Under the pieces are notes generated by a model. That model worked only from the letters and a program-made list of their open reading frames with translations, ran no database searches and was not told the DNA's origin. DNA of 64,000 nt from Camellia lanceoleosa (lineage: Eukaryota > Streptophyta > Magnoliopsida > Ericales > Theaceae): NCBI GenBank assembly GCA_025200525.1, contig CM045763.1, positions 153,332,246 to 153,396,245 of the forward strand, in the 5' to 3' direction. This document shows positions 11,583-21,640 of this stretch, piece by piece. The translations under genes and the position numbers were made by a program. Position 1 is the stretch's first letter, and each line of letters begins with the position of its first letter.

Positions 11583-14070
11583 TGTAATAACCTCGTCTGA
11601 TTCAGATAAACTCTTGAATTAGCTCTTGTTCTTGTTAAACCGCGATAAAGACCGATAATTGAACTAAGGAAATCTTGAATGGGTGATTGAAATCGAAACT
11701 AAAATTGAATAAGTTTATCTATTGAATTGTATATTGCATCTGTTTGATCGATTGATTATCTGTTTGAATTCATGTGTTTAAATTGCAAATTGAAGGCCTT
11801 ATCGGCGGCCAAATCCGAAATTGACTGATGTTTTATAATCATCATAATTTATGTGATTTTATGGTCTAATTATCTGAAAAGTGATTTGGTATGTTTAAAT
11901 TAGATTAAATATTGATTAATTGAAGAGTTTGGCTTATTTACCGTTTTGCCACCTAGTGGCCCTTTTCATATAAAACATATATTGAGCCTTATACACTTCA
12001 AGCAAAACATTTCTTCAGCCCATTTTGAGCTCAAACCGACTTAGAGAGAGAAACAAGAAGATTGATTTCACATAAGAGTTGGCTTGAATCTTTGAAGAAT
12101 TGAAGTGTAGATTCTTTGAATTGAGCCTCTAGTCTTGTGGTTGAGGATCTAAGGTAGAGTAATTTCCTTCTTGTTTATGAATTGAATCACTCCTTGCATG
12201 GTTTAGAGGATTATTAAAGATTAGAGCCAAGATATGGCTTATAACGTTGAATTGAGGCTCATCTCTTGCATGCATGCTTGTATTGAGGAATTTAAAGTTG
12301 TTTTCATGGCAAATGTTACATGCATGCTCATATTTATGTTTAAGCCCATGATTTCACCATGTTTTAAGAAGAATTGACTCATCAAAGACATGAAATGGCT
12401 TCATATGTTGAGTTGAGTTAGAATTCATGCATGCATGTGTTTATCCTTGCATTGTGAGGTTGGATTTCATGGGAATCTTGCATGCATGTTCTTATTCATG
12501 ATAAAAACCATGATTTCATTTTGTTCTTGAAGAAAAGAGCTCAGTTGAGCTAACATTTGAGGTTTTGAATTGATTGAATTCATGGATATTGCATGTTCTT
12601 CATGTTTATGAAAATTGTTTTGAAAATGAGTTTAATGGAACTACCTTTGGGCTTTGAATTCTCAAATTGATCTTTGAAACATGTTATACATTGAGTTTTA
12701 AAGTGTTTTCCAGAAAATTAGCCCAAAAGGATCGAATTTGATACATTAAAACTTGGTTTTGATCTTGGAGCTCAAATTTGGAATTTCCAGATTTTGGTCG
12801 ACGCCGAAGCGAAGTGCCGCCGGCGGAAATCGAGCTCCCAAAGATCTCTCAGCTTCTGATACCGCTCGGCGGGGTATTGTACGCTCGAGCGGAGGCTTGT
12901 GTCACACGCTCGAGCGGGGGAGTTGACGCTCGAGCGGGGACCTTTGTTGCATGTCCACTCGAGCGGAGAAACCTGCGCTCGAGCGGGGAACTGTTTTTCT
13001 GAAAATTTTGAAACTGCTTTCTGAATGCATCTTTGCATCCTCATCCCATTCTAGGCATTCTTAGGCCTAGTTTAAGACATCTTAATGAGGATATAGATGT
13101 AGAACACACCGAGGCAAATTTAGGGATTTAGTTATTACTTTCTCAACTGTATAGCTTAGTGTGTGTTCAACCTGTGTACTGTGTAGGGTTGGCGACTGGG
13201 GACGCGCTCTAGCTTACTATAGCCCAAAACTCTGTGAGTAACAATTGTGTAAAGATATGTTCAAAATGGTTATCTTTTGAATACTGAACTGAATTGTTTA
13301 TCGAACTGATATTGTTTACTGAATGAATGTATGTCCTGTATTCTGAATCAGACATTGTGGCATCCTTAGCATTGATCTTATCACATAGAGCTCTGGGTTC
13401 CCTTGTGGAACCATCACATTCTTGATTGATGGCCATCATTACTGTTGGGTCTGTTAAGACTCGGTCCTTTTGGACCTACTGTTTATAGGCTAATGGGTGT
13501 ACCACATATGACTGATTGACTGAAAGACTGAAATACTGTTTAATGAACTGATTTCATTACTGTAAGGACATTCATTCATAACCCCTTTACGCATTACGTT
13601 ATTCACTGGGCTTTAGCTCACTATTTATATATATATATATGTAGGTTCTCAGCAGCCAGACCGGAGCTAGGAGCGTGGGTTGGTCCCCAGTTTTGTCAAG
13701 CCAGCCTATGTGCCTCACAGCGAGGTTCCGAGTTGCCATGCTATGGCTTGGGGGTGTTTTTGTATCCCCCATCGGTCTTCTTACTGTTTGTACTATTGTA
13801 TAAAGCCATCTCTTTTTATCTGCATCTTATCGAGGATTAGGTTCCGTGCATCGACCGCTTGTATATGATTTGTATATAGATCATCGTATGAATGCATGAA
13901 AAATGTTTTGGCATCTGATTTTCACATTTCAATGGACACTAGTTATTTATCAGTATTGGTTTCGCCCTCAGACCGCTTAAGCGTATTCTCGTTTCAGAGA
14001 GCCTTCGGTAATCTCGGATTACTGGCCAGTTACGGTGCTAAACCCATAGGGCCGGGTTTGGGTCGTGACA
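11583..14070 (+). repeat. 3' LTR of the LARD (2488 bp)
   Basis: Begins TGTAATAACCTCG and ends GGGTCGTGACA, followed by the TGTTC target copy. Differences from the 5' LTR are concentrated in the first 110 bp, around 12799-12870, 13340-13410 and 13700-14040; between these patches it is nearly identical. The palindrome array is damaged in the 12799-12870 patch. Confidence 0.92.
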
Positions 14071-14269
14071 TGTTCCCTGATACCTCTTAGACCATCTCCA
14101 ATGGTTCACCAAAGTTGACATCAAATTTAAATTTTGATGAAAAAGTTACTGATTGGTGCTCCAACAGTTGCACCAAATCGATATCAAATTGAGATTTCAC
14201 CAAACAATTCATCAAACTGAGGACAACATACAGATTTCACCAAAACACTATGTGTGACTGTTGGAGGGA

Positions 14270-14460
14270 GGAACCGATCAACCAGCCGGTTGCCCGGCCG
14301 GTTGACCAACCGGTCGACCGGTGCACCATTTAACCCACAGGTTCGTTTGAATCCTTAGCTGGTTGGTTTGAACTGGTTGGTTTGAACTGCTGCCTCGCGT
14401 GACCGTTGAAGAGCAACCGGTCAACCACCCGGTTGACCAACCGGTCAACCTGGTTGGGCA
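14270..14460. repeat. Left subterminal CCGGTTGACC repeats of the Harbinger element
   Basis: Direct and inverted copies of CCGGTTGACC and CCGGTCGACCGG are packed here, for example around 14285-14322 and 14418-14452. The same words occur near the right end (21088-21215) and once in the middle (18394-18418). Clustered subterminal motifs are common transposase-binding sites in DNA transposons; that role here is inferred. Confidence 0.7.
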
Positions 14461-14898
14461 ATTCGGCTACAGTGCACAACTAGCAAGAACAGGTTTGAAT
14501 TGATTGGTTTCAACTTGTTTGAGCTGGTTTATTTGGACATAGGTTAATTTGTGGATTATGAATAATTTGAAGGGTGATATAAATTTAAATTCTCTATATA
14601 TTTCACATACATATTTCACAACTAGCCATTACAATAATTTACCGTTGGATGGACAGAGTATTTTGAAAATTTACCGTTGATGATGTACTTTATAAAATAG
14701 ATTTGATTTCTATATCAAGCTAACACAGTATTCCAGAATAACATTTATATGTTGTGAATTTTTTTTCTTTTGTCTCATTAGATATTTGTTTCCCTTGAAA
14801 TTTTAATTAATATTATATGATTAAATTATCTGATTATGAGTTTGAGCTTTATATCATTACAATATTTTTCAGTAAGTGTATTGTATTTTTTCTAAACT

Positions 14899-15986
14899 AT
14901 GGAAGATTTCGAAATGTTTGAGGAATCACAAATGTTTGAGCACAACACTCATATTAATTTTATGTCAGAATCTTCACGAGAACAGAACACCCAGAATAGT
15001 GATAATCATTTTATTTCAGAAACTTATCGTGTTTCTCATGGTAAAGCATTCACAATTATAGACGATGAAACTTTATGTAGATCTTGGTTAACAGTCTCTC
15101 AAGATCCCATTACTGGTAATAGTCAGACTATGGCTATATTTTGGGAACGAGTACTTGTTTATTTTAATTCACAATTGAGCAGTGAATCAAATCGAAATCG
15201 TATTTCTTTGACTCACCGTTGGTCTGCCATGCAAAAGGCAATTAATAAATTCTGTGGTTTTCTTGAACAAATTCAACTGAGGCAACAAAGTGGAACAACT
15301 GAGGCAGATATGGTAAAATTTATTTGTGTTATTAAATATCAATTTTCTTTTTTAAATGTATCCTTATTATTGAAATCTTTGTAATTTTTTTTTTGTAGGT
15401 CACTGAAGCAAAGCGGATGTATCATGCAATACAGAAAAAACACTTCACATTTGATACATGTTGGGAGATTTTGAGCCAAAGTTGTAAGTGGGATGAATTT
15501 CGATCAAAAAGAAGCACGCAACATACTGATCCATGTTCGAATCCACCAAGTGAATATGAGGCTTCTCAATCCAACCAGAATAATGTGGTGCATGAACAAC
15601 CATCTAATACATCAACATGACCAATTGGTACTAAGGCAGCGAAAGAGAAGTTGAAGAATCAAACAACGCACGATAGTAGATTTGATGAAATGGCTGCCAA
15701 CCAATTCAAAATTGTTGAAGTGTTATCAACTATCTCCGTTAGAACTATTCAGCGAGATGAACAAAAGACGATAGACCGTGAGCAGAAGGCTGCAGAGCAT
15801 CGAAGAAGGGTCGAAGATAGGGAGAAACAACTAAAATTCCTATCTATGATGAATGAAAGAGAACAACGAAATGAAGATCATAAAATTATGTCAATGGACA
15901 TGACAATTTTAAATCCTATGCAAAGGGCGTACTACGAAAATCTTCAACGACAGATTTTATTTCGAATAACTAATAGATTGCCTTGA
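14899..15986 (+). pseudogene. Harbinger ORF1, Myb/SANT-like DNA-binding protein, one internal stop
   Basis: ATG at 14899. Exon 1 runs to 15312 and ends in phase before a GTAAAA donor. An 86 bp intron (15313-15398) has a T-rich tail and TAG acceptor. Exon 2 continues in the same phase with TEAKRMYHAIQKKHF. Exon 1 has a trihelix/SANT pattern with spaced tryptophans (SWLTVSQDPITGNSQ, FWERVLVYF, RWSAMQKAI). Exon 2 leads to an IGTKAAKEKLK segment and a charged helical tail ending LQRQILFRITNRLP, as in the NAM-associated C-terminal family. A TGA at 15618-15620, just before PIGTKAAKEK, most likely replaces an Arg CGA codon; the frame is open on both sides to 15986. In PIF/Pong systems ORF1 binds DNA and assists the transposase. 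Confidence 0.8.
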
Positions 15987-16519
15987 AAGGTTCCGTATTT
16001 GTGGGTTTCATCTATTGGTTTTATTGTTTAAAAATATTATGTCTAACTTGTATTGGTTAATTTTATTGGTTTTATGAATTTCCCCCGATACGTATTTTTG
16101 CCATATTTCAAATTCAATATCTAATTGTTGCCATGTTTTTTGCATAGGGAGATCTTTGGCCTGTAGTTCAATTTGTTTTTTTTTTTTTAATTAACCTCGT
16201 CTTCTTTAAAATGATATTTAAAGTGAAGTCATTGACTACTATAACATGATTTATACCAGAAGAATCATAACTGGATAATGACCTTTTTGTAGCATTTTCA
16301 GGATGTACATAATCATGTCCTTTGTCAACTAGGCATTAAAATGAAAAACTACAATATAAAGTGATAATAACTGCATAGGCCAATGGTCATAACTGAATAG
16401 GTTTTAATTAATGTCGTCCTCTTTAACAAATTGACCCAACAAACAAAATACATCAACAATACATAAGGTTGTTAAAATAACAAAATACAAAACAATACAA
16501 ATACATAATGTGAAACACA
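15987..16519. other. Spacer inside the Harbinger element
   Basis: AT-rich DNA between ORF1 and the extra minus-strand ORF. No gene, no clear repeat. A T-run lies near 16180-16188. Confidence 0.5.
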
Positions 16520-17739
16520 TCAACAGTCATTATCTGGTGGTGGTGGTGGAGAAGGGTAGTAGTGATGGTATATGTCATTTACGCGATACTCAATCATATC
16601 TACGCAATGCTCAATGTCCACACGGAAATCACCAAATTGTTGAACTAATAAGTTCTGTGCAGTGGCAAATGTATCAAACTGAGTACCCAACGAATTGACC
16701 TGATTAGCCATTTGATGTTCCTATTGAACGCGTTGATTATAACATTGTTCTTCTATGGCAAAAAACTCAGTCCAATATTGAGGTTGTTCAGTTGATGGCA
16801 TCACATTGGCATGAGGATCTTCTGGAGCATCATCTTCTGGGACTTTATCTTCTGAATCTTCTGGAGCATTAACACTTCCCATTAAATTGGAGGTCGCACC
16901 AAAGACGGTCATCAGATATCTTGATTAATTGGTGAACAGATTTTGATATCCATTTCATCTACAAGGTGAACCTTAAAATATTTGAAAATTTTTGTTAAGA
17001 GTGCCCCAAACGGTAATGACCGACCCGTGAATTGACCTTGATTTGCCAGTATCATTTCTTTTATAATTATGTAACACAAATCTAACTTCTGACTAACTTC
17101 AAAACAGTATAACAAATAGACATTAAAATATGGGACCGCATCATGATATCCTTTTTTTGGAGTGACATTTTCTACAATCCACCGGTGGAGAATCCGAAGA
17201 TAAGGTTTTAAATGTCTTGCTTGTAAACTAGTCCCAGTAAATCTATTCCGACAAATAGTAGTATAGACATCAGTAGCGTTACCAACGATATTAGCTAACT
17301 CAGCCTCAGTCTGAAAATGCATATTTTCATCACCTAACTCAACTCCAATAATGCTTGCCAAAGTAGGAATATCAAACTGTATACCCTTTCCTTTCACATA
17401 TGACAAAAGAGTAAAATTTCCATGTTCTTCTTGAGTATCTCTTAGGTGAACATAAAATAGAGATACCAGCCATGGATATACCTTTTGGGGCAAATTAATT
17501 AAGTTTAGCCATCCCATTGCTTCAAGTTTACTAATCAATAGTGCATCATATTGAGGTGGAAGATTTACCCTCCTCCCTGTTATAATTGGTCGGCTAGAGA
17601 AGTTTGGAAAGGCTAGTGCATGACTTTCACTGAGAAAATCATCAATAGGATATGACTGAATTTGAGGCTGTTGTTCTTCGCGTCGTGGAGGGTTGGAACT
17701 TTCACCAACTTGTGCTCTCGCTCTTTTAGTTCTAGGCAT
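16520..17739 (-). pseudogene. Extra ORF in the Harbinger element: plant-transposon accessory-like protein, interrupted
   Basis: The frame opens at ATG 17739 with a basic, Ser/Pro/Glu-rich start (MPRTKRARAQVGESSN) and runs 275 codons to a TGA at 16912-16914. The body has FSSRPIITGRRVNLPPQYDALLI, MGWLNLINLPQKVYPWLVSLFY, YVKGKGIQFDIPTLASIIGV and HRWIVENVTP. This is the pattern of the Pfam Putative plant transposon protein family (Transposase_32 group, from memory), usually met in gypsy-type elements. A second frame begins at an ATG overlapping that stop (16912), encodes an acidic region with EDSEDKVPEDDAPEDP, and meets a TAG at 16722. Beyond it the same frame continues to 16520, ending in a Pro-rich tail. 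So at least one shift and one stop, or an unrecognised intron, break it. Function unknown. It is not part of known Harbinger gene sets. Confidence 0.6.
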
Positions 17740-19701
17740 GATGTCAAAATCTGTTGAATTTCAAATGAATATAGTTTTAATATTACAATGCATATTGAAA
17801 TGGAAAAACATTAGCATATTTCAGTATGCATACTAATTACATGTTATTTTCATATTACATGTTTTTTTAATTACCCTAAAAGTCAATAGTGAATATGCTG
17901 TATGAATTATAGTTTTGTATGAATGCGTTGCCTTAATATGCTATGAAAGTCAATAGGGAGATGAAAATTCATACAACACATTCTCTATTCATTTGCTGTA
18001 TCACAGTTCTGTGTTGCCTTAAAATCAATAGGGAGTTCATTTTCATATTCTATGTTGACTTTCAACATATTCTCTATTCTGTATGAATTACAGTTCTGTA
18101 TGAATAATCCTAAAAATCATCATATGCCATTACCACAGAAAGTTTGATTAAAATATTGAGAAAGTTAAAGTTGAACAACATCAGTAATTGAACATACAGT
18201 TTTGGTAATTTTTAAAATATTGAACAATTTTATGTTTTAAAATATTGAACATAAAGTTTGATTCAAACATGAATTTCATGCTTTTGAGAAAGTTAAACTT
18301 GAACAAATAAAACATAAAATTGAACAAATACAGCATACACACTTAAAAAATACAGCATACACACTGAAAGAAAGAAAAAAAAAAAAAAAAGGGCCAGTTG
18401 ACCAACCGATTGACCCGTGCCTTTCACTATGCAACATACTACCTCTTGGATGCTGCCTTCTTGTTTCTGTTCCTGCCTTTCTTGATTCAAATGGTTTCCC
18501 TTGCTCAGTCTATGGATTCACACTTACACTACACTGAATATGCAGAGTTTGGGATTAGATTTTGGTTAAGCCGAATTTGAAGGTAGTGGTGGAGAGAATA
18601 CACTGACTGTGTTCTTAGAGGCAATCTGTGGACAGACAAGCAATCTATGGGCAGAGGTATTCAGTAAAGGTTGTTAATTTTTTGATAGCAGGTTTGTATA
18701 TAATTTTGAGTTGATATAGAGGCTCCATTCTTGAGGTAGGTGGTGAGGCAATTAATACTCAACAACCGTATGCAGTGTGTAAAATGAGGCATAGTAGATG
18801 GAATGTATTCAATTAATGGTAGATGGTGTGTGTAAAATGAATGGTAGGTGGTTCAAATGTATGCAGTGTGTGCATAAATAATTCAAGACATTATGATTTG
18901 TAGGTGGAATGCATTTATCTACTGACTAAATGAATGGCTTATTATGTATTTTTTAACTATGTATGTTGAATGCATTTTAAGCGAGTTAATAAATGAATGG
19001 CAAGATCAACATCAGTAAATCAATGCCACATCAATAAATTTGTATATGCAAAAATAATGATTATGCAGTAATTTAAGAATTGACCTTGAATTAAGAATAC
19101 TAATTTAAGACATTATTATTAAATTATGATTATGCAGATCAACATCAGTAAAAGAAGACATTATGATTATGCACTTCAACATCAGTAATTGAAGACATTA
19201 TGATTATGCACATGAACATCAGTAATTTAATATATTATTATTAAATTATCATTTAAGACATGATTATGAAATGTGCATAAATGGATGTGGTATTATCATT
19301 TGTGGCACATCAACACAGAATTTAAGAAAATCATATTAATTTTATGTGAAATTATCATTTGTAACTGATTAAGTTATGTATATTATCATTTGTAATTGTC
19401 ATGAACTGCTACACAATTCTGAATATTAAAGATTGAATATTACAACAACACATCATCACATAACTTCTGAATTACTTAGTTAATATAGTGCATCATAATG
19501 AAGATTACAAACAAGAGAATCTTCCATTCCAAAACTATAAACAAAATTACATGTATTGATGTGGTGAATTTAGTGTTCACCGTGAAGATGCCATATATGT
19601 TCTACTAAATCATTATGGAGGGCATGATATGCATCCTTATCTTTAATACCTAAATGACAAGACAAAAATGATCGGAAGTCATTGGTAGGAGTAGAGGAAA
19701 G
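17740..19701. other. Non-coding interior of the Harbinger element
   Basis: AT-rich, no supported gene. At 18394-18418 the subterminal words GTTGACCAACCG and GATTGACCC appear next to an A-run (18370-18389), which could mark the end of a nested relative. Three imperfect copies of a 38 bp unit containing AACATCAGTAA and GACATTATGATTATGCA lie at 19131-19235. Confidence 0.5.
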
Positions 19702-20769
19702 TTACACTGGTGTGTCGGTTGATGAAATATCATAATTGAAATCAATGTGCTCTTCCCTCTCATCTTTGACAATCATATTATGTAATATGATGCAACTGTT
19801 CATTATGTTGACAAGCATTTTCGAATCCCAATAACGTACAGCACCACTTATGATTGCGAATTGAGATTGAAGGACTTCGAATGCCCGCTCTACATCTTTC
19901 CTGGCAGACTCTTACATCATTGCAAAATGTTGTCTCTTTGCTTCTTGGGGAGAAGAAATTGTTTGAACCAATGTTGCCCATTGAGGGTATATATCATCAG
20001 CAAGGTAATAACCCATATCGTAACTATGTCCGTTAATTGTGTAATGGACAGGGGGAGCTTTACCTTGTGCAAGATCAGAAAACAAAGGCGATCGGTCCAA
20101 CACATTCAAGTCATTGTGTGAGCCAAGCATTCCAAAAAATGCATGCCAAATCCATAAGTTATAAGATGCTATTGCTTCAAGAATAATGGTTGGTTTTTTT
20201 TGATGGCCTACATATTGACCATGCCATGCCTTTGGACAATTTTTCCATTCCTAATGCATGCAATCTAAACTTCCCAACATGCTAGGAAACCCCCGAACCT
20301 CCCTAATAGCAAGTAATCTAGCAATGTCAGTTGGCGTCGGAGATCTCAGATATTCTTCTCCAAAAATTTCAATCACTAAATTACAAAATTGTTGCAAACT
20401 TTGAATTGCAGTGCTTTCCCCAATACGAATGTAATCATCAACTGCATCTGCTGCGACACCATATGATAATATTCTCATCGCTGAAGTCATTTTTTGTAGG
20501 GGAGATAATCCAAGTACATAAGCTGCATCTTGTTTTTGAACAAAATATGAATTGTGTGCTTGGATTGCATTCAAAATGCGTAGATACGAAGGACGACGCA
20601 TTCGAAAACGTCTCCGAAATATTGTAGGTGAATACACTGGATTTGCAGCAAAATAATCTGCAAACAATCTGTCATGACCCTGCCTTTTATCTCTGTGTAT
20701 ATATCTATGACCTACAACAGAACCACCTATTTTCTTTGAGCTATCACTTGACTTAAGAATCTGAAGCAT
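19702..20769 (-). pseudogene. PIF/Harbinger DDE transposase with two internal stop codons
   Basis: A single frame runs from an ATG at 20769 to a TAA at 19702-19704, about 355 codons. The N-terminal half has FRRRFRMRRPSYLRILNAI, LQKMTSAMRILSYGVAADAV and TAIQSLQQFCNLVI, the conserved order of plant PIF-type transposases. The catalytic triad is readable: Asp in GSLDCMH, Asp in GSHNDLNVLDRS, Glu in DVERAFEVLQ. TAG (20251-20253) stands where the family has Trp in the CMHWEW motif. TAA (19912-19914) stands where Gln is usual before EXARKDVERAF. Both are single-base changes. An upstream acidic Ser/Asp stretch (about 20780-20908) may be the original N-terminus, now out of frame. The element cannot make active transposase. 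Confidence 0.88.
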
Positions 20770-21087
20770 ACTAGTATTATTCTGCTCATAAGCTCCTAAA
20801 GTGTGACGATATATTCATCATCATCAGACTCATCATCAGAGGAAGAGGAAGAAGAAGATGATGAAAATGAAGTCAATATCATGGATTTGAATTTGAAGAT
20901 ATTCATTATGCTCTGTTTTGTTTAAGTTATGATCGTATCAGTTGTGTGGAATTGTCTGGCATATGGATAATGGGTTTATATGAGAACATAATCCATATGC
21001 CAGACATATGTGTAATGGAGGGAAACAGAAATAGGAAAAAGAATTGGGAACAAAAATGGAAGGAAACAAAAAGAAAAAGAAAAAAAA

Positions 21088-21215
21088 AATTGGTTGACCG
21101 ATCAACCGGCCGGTCGACCAATCGGTCGCCCCTTTCCCTGGTTCACAAAGGTGGGTTCAAACAGTTCAAAAGGGTAAAAAAAATTTTTTTTACACTTACC
21201 GGTCAACCAACCGGT
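21088..21215. repeat. Right subterminal CCGGTTGACC repeats of the Harbinger element
   Basis: GGTTGACCGATCAACCGGCC, CGGTCGACCAATCGG and GGTCAACCAACCGGTTGCCC occur here, mirroring the left cluster at 14270-14460. They lie about 110 to 240 bp from the right end. Confidence 0.7.
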
Positions 21216-21328
21216 TGCCCCACGGGATTTGATGCACCATTGGAGCTAGTGATATCAGATTTGGTGAAATGAGTCATTTTTTACTCAAATTTTATGAAAA
21301 AAGAAGTCCACCGTTGGAGATGCTCTTA

Positions 21329-21621
21329 GTATACAAAAATTTATCTCTTAATTGTAACATCAATATTTTATTTTATTTTTTTTTTTTTTTGAATTTTTTT
21401 TGGAAAGAAATGGAAGAGTCTTGAAAAAAAAAATAAAAATAAAAAACCTAGAAGAGGGCCGAAACATCTAAACCGCAAAAGCTAAACCGAAGGAACCAAA
21501 ACCCTAACCCCCTCTCCACTCCCTACCGATCTACTACGCCTCTGTTCTCTCTCCTCTCCTCTCCTCTCCCAAACTCGCTTCCTTCATTTCCACTCTCTCT
21601 CTCTAAACTTCTCAACTTCCA
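21329..21621 (+). promoter_or_regulatory. Promoter and 5' leader of the CCT7 pseudogene
   Basis: Between the Harbinger right end and the CCT7 start codon. It contains an AAACCCTAA-type telo box (around 21500-21509), usual in plant promoters of protein-synthesis and folding genes, then a long CT-rich leader (CTCTCCTCTCCTCTCCTC, 21545-21600). No clear TATA box. The Harbinger insertion cut the upstream promoter at 21326. Confidence 0.55.
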
Positions 21622-21640
21622 ATGACAGCTATGCTGGTAA

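Larger units (their letters stand above)
4965..14070 (+). mobile_element. Complete non-coding LTR retrotransposon (LARD), 9.1 kb
   Basis: Two LTRs (4965-7459 and 11583-14070) enclose a 4.1 kb interior and are flanked by a perfect 5 bp target duplication TGTTC (4960-4964 and 14071-14075). LTRs begin TGTAA and end GGGTCGTGACA. A primer site and a purine tract are in the correct places, fixing the plus orientation. The interior has no ORF above about 115 codons and no gag, protease, RT or integrase motif. The whole matches the definition of a large retrotransposon derivative that must borrow proteins from an autonomous gypsy partner. LTR ends of the TGTRAYRACC...GTCGTGACA type are usual for Ty3/gypsy. 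Confidence 0.92.
14090..21325. mobile_element. Complete PIF/Harbinger DNA transposon, 7.2 kb, inactive
   Basis: The ends are imperfect inverted repeats: GACCATCTCCAATGG at left, and GAGCATCTCCAACGG read inward from the right. They are flanked by TTA at 14087-14089 and 21326-21328, the 3 bp duplication typical of the superfamily. Inside are the two proteins expected of an autonomous element, ORF1 (Myb/SANT type, plus strand, 14899-15986) and a DDE transposase (minus strand, 19702-20769), both with stop codons. Between them is an extra minus-strand ORF (16520-17739) not part of the standard set. CCGGTTGACC-like repeats lie near both ends. The LARD target site is only about 15 bp to the left. 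Confidence 0.93.
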
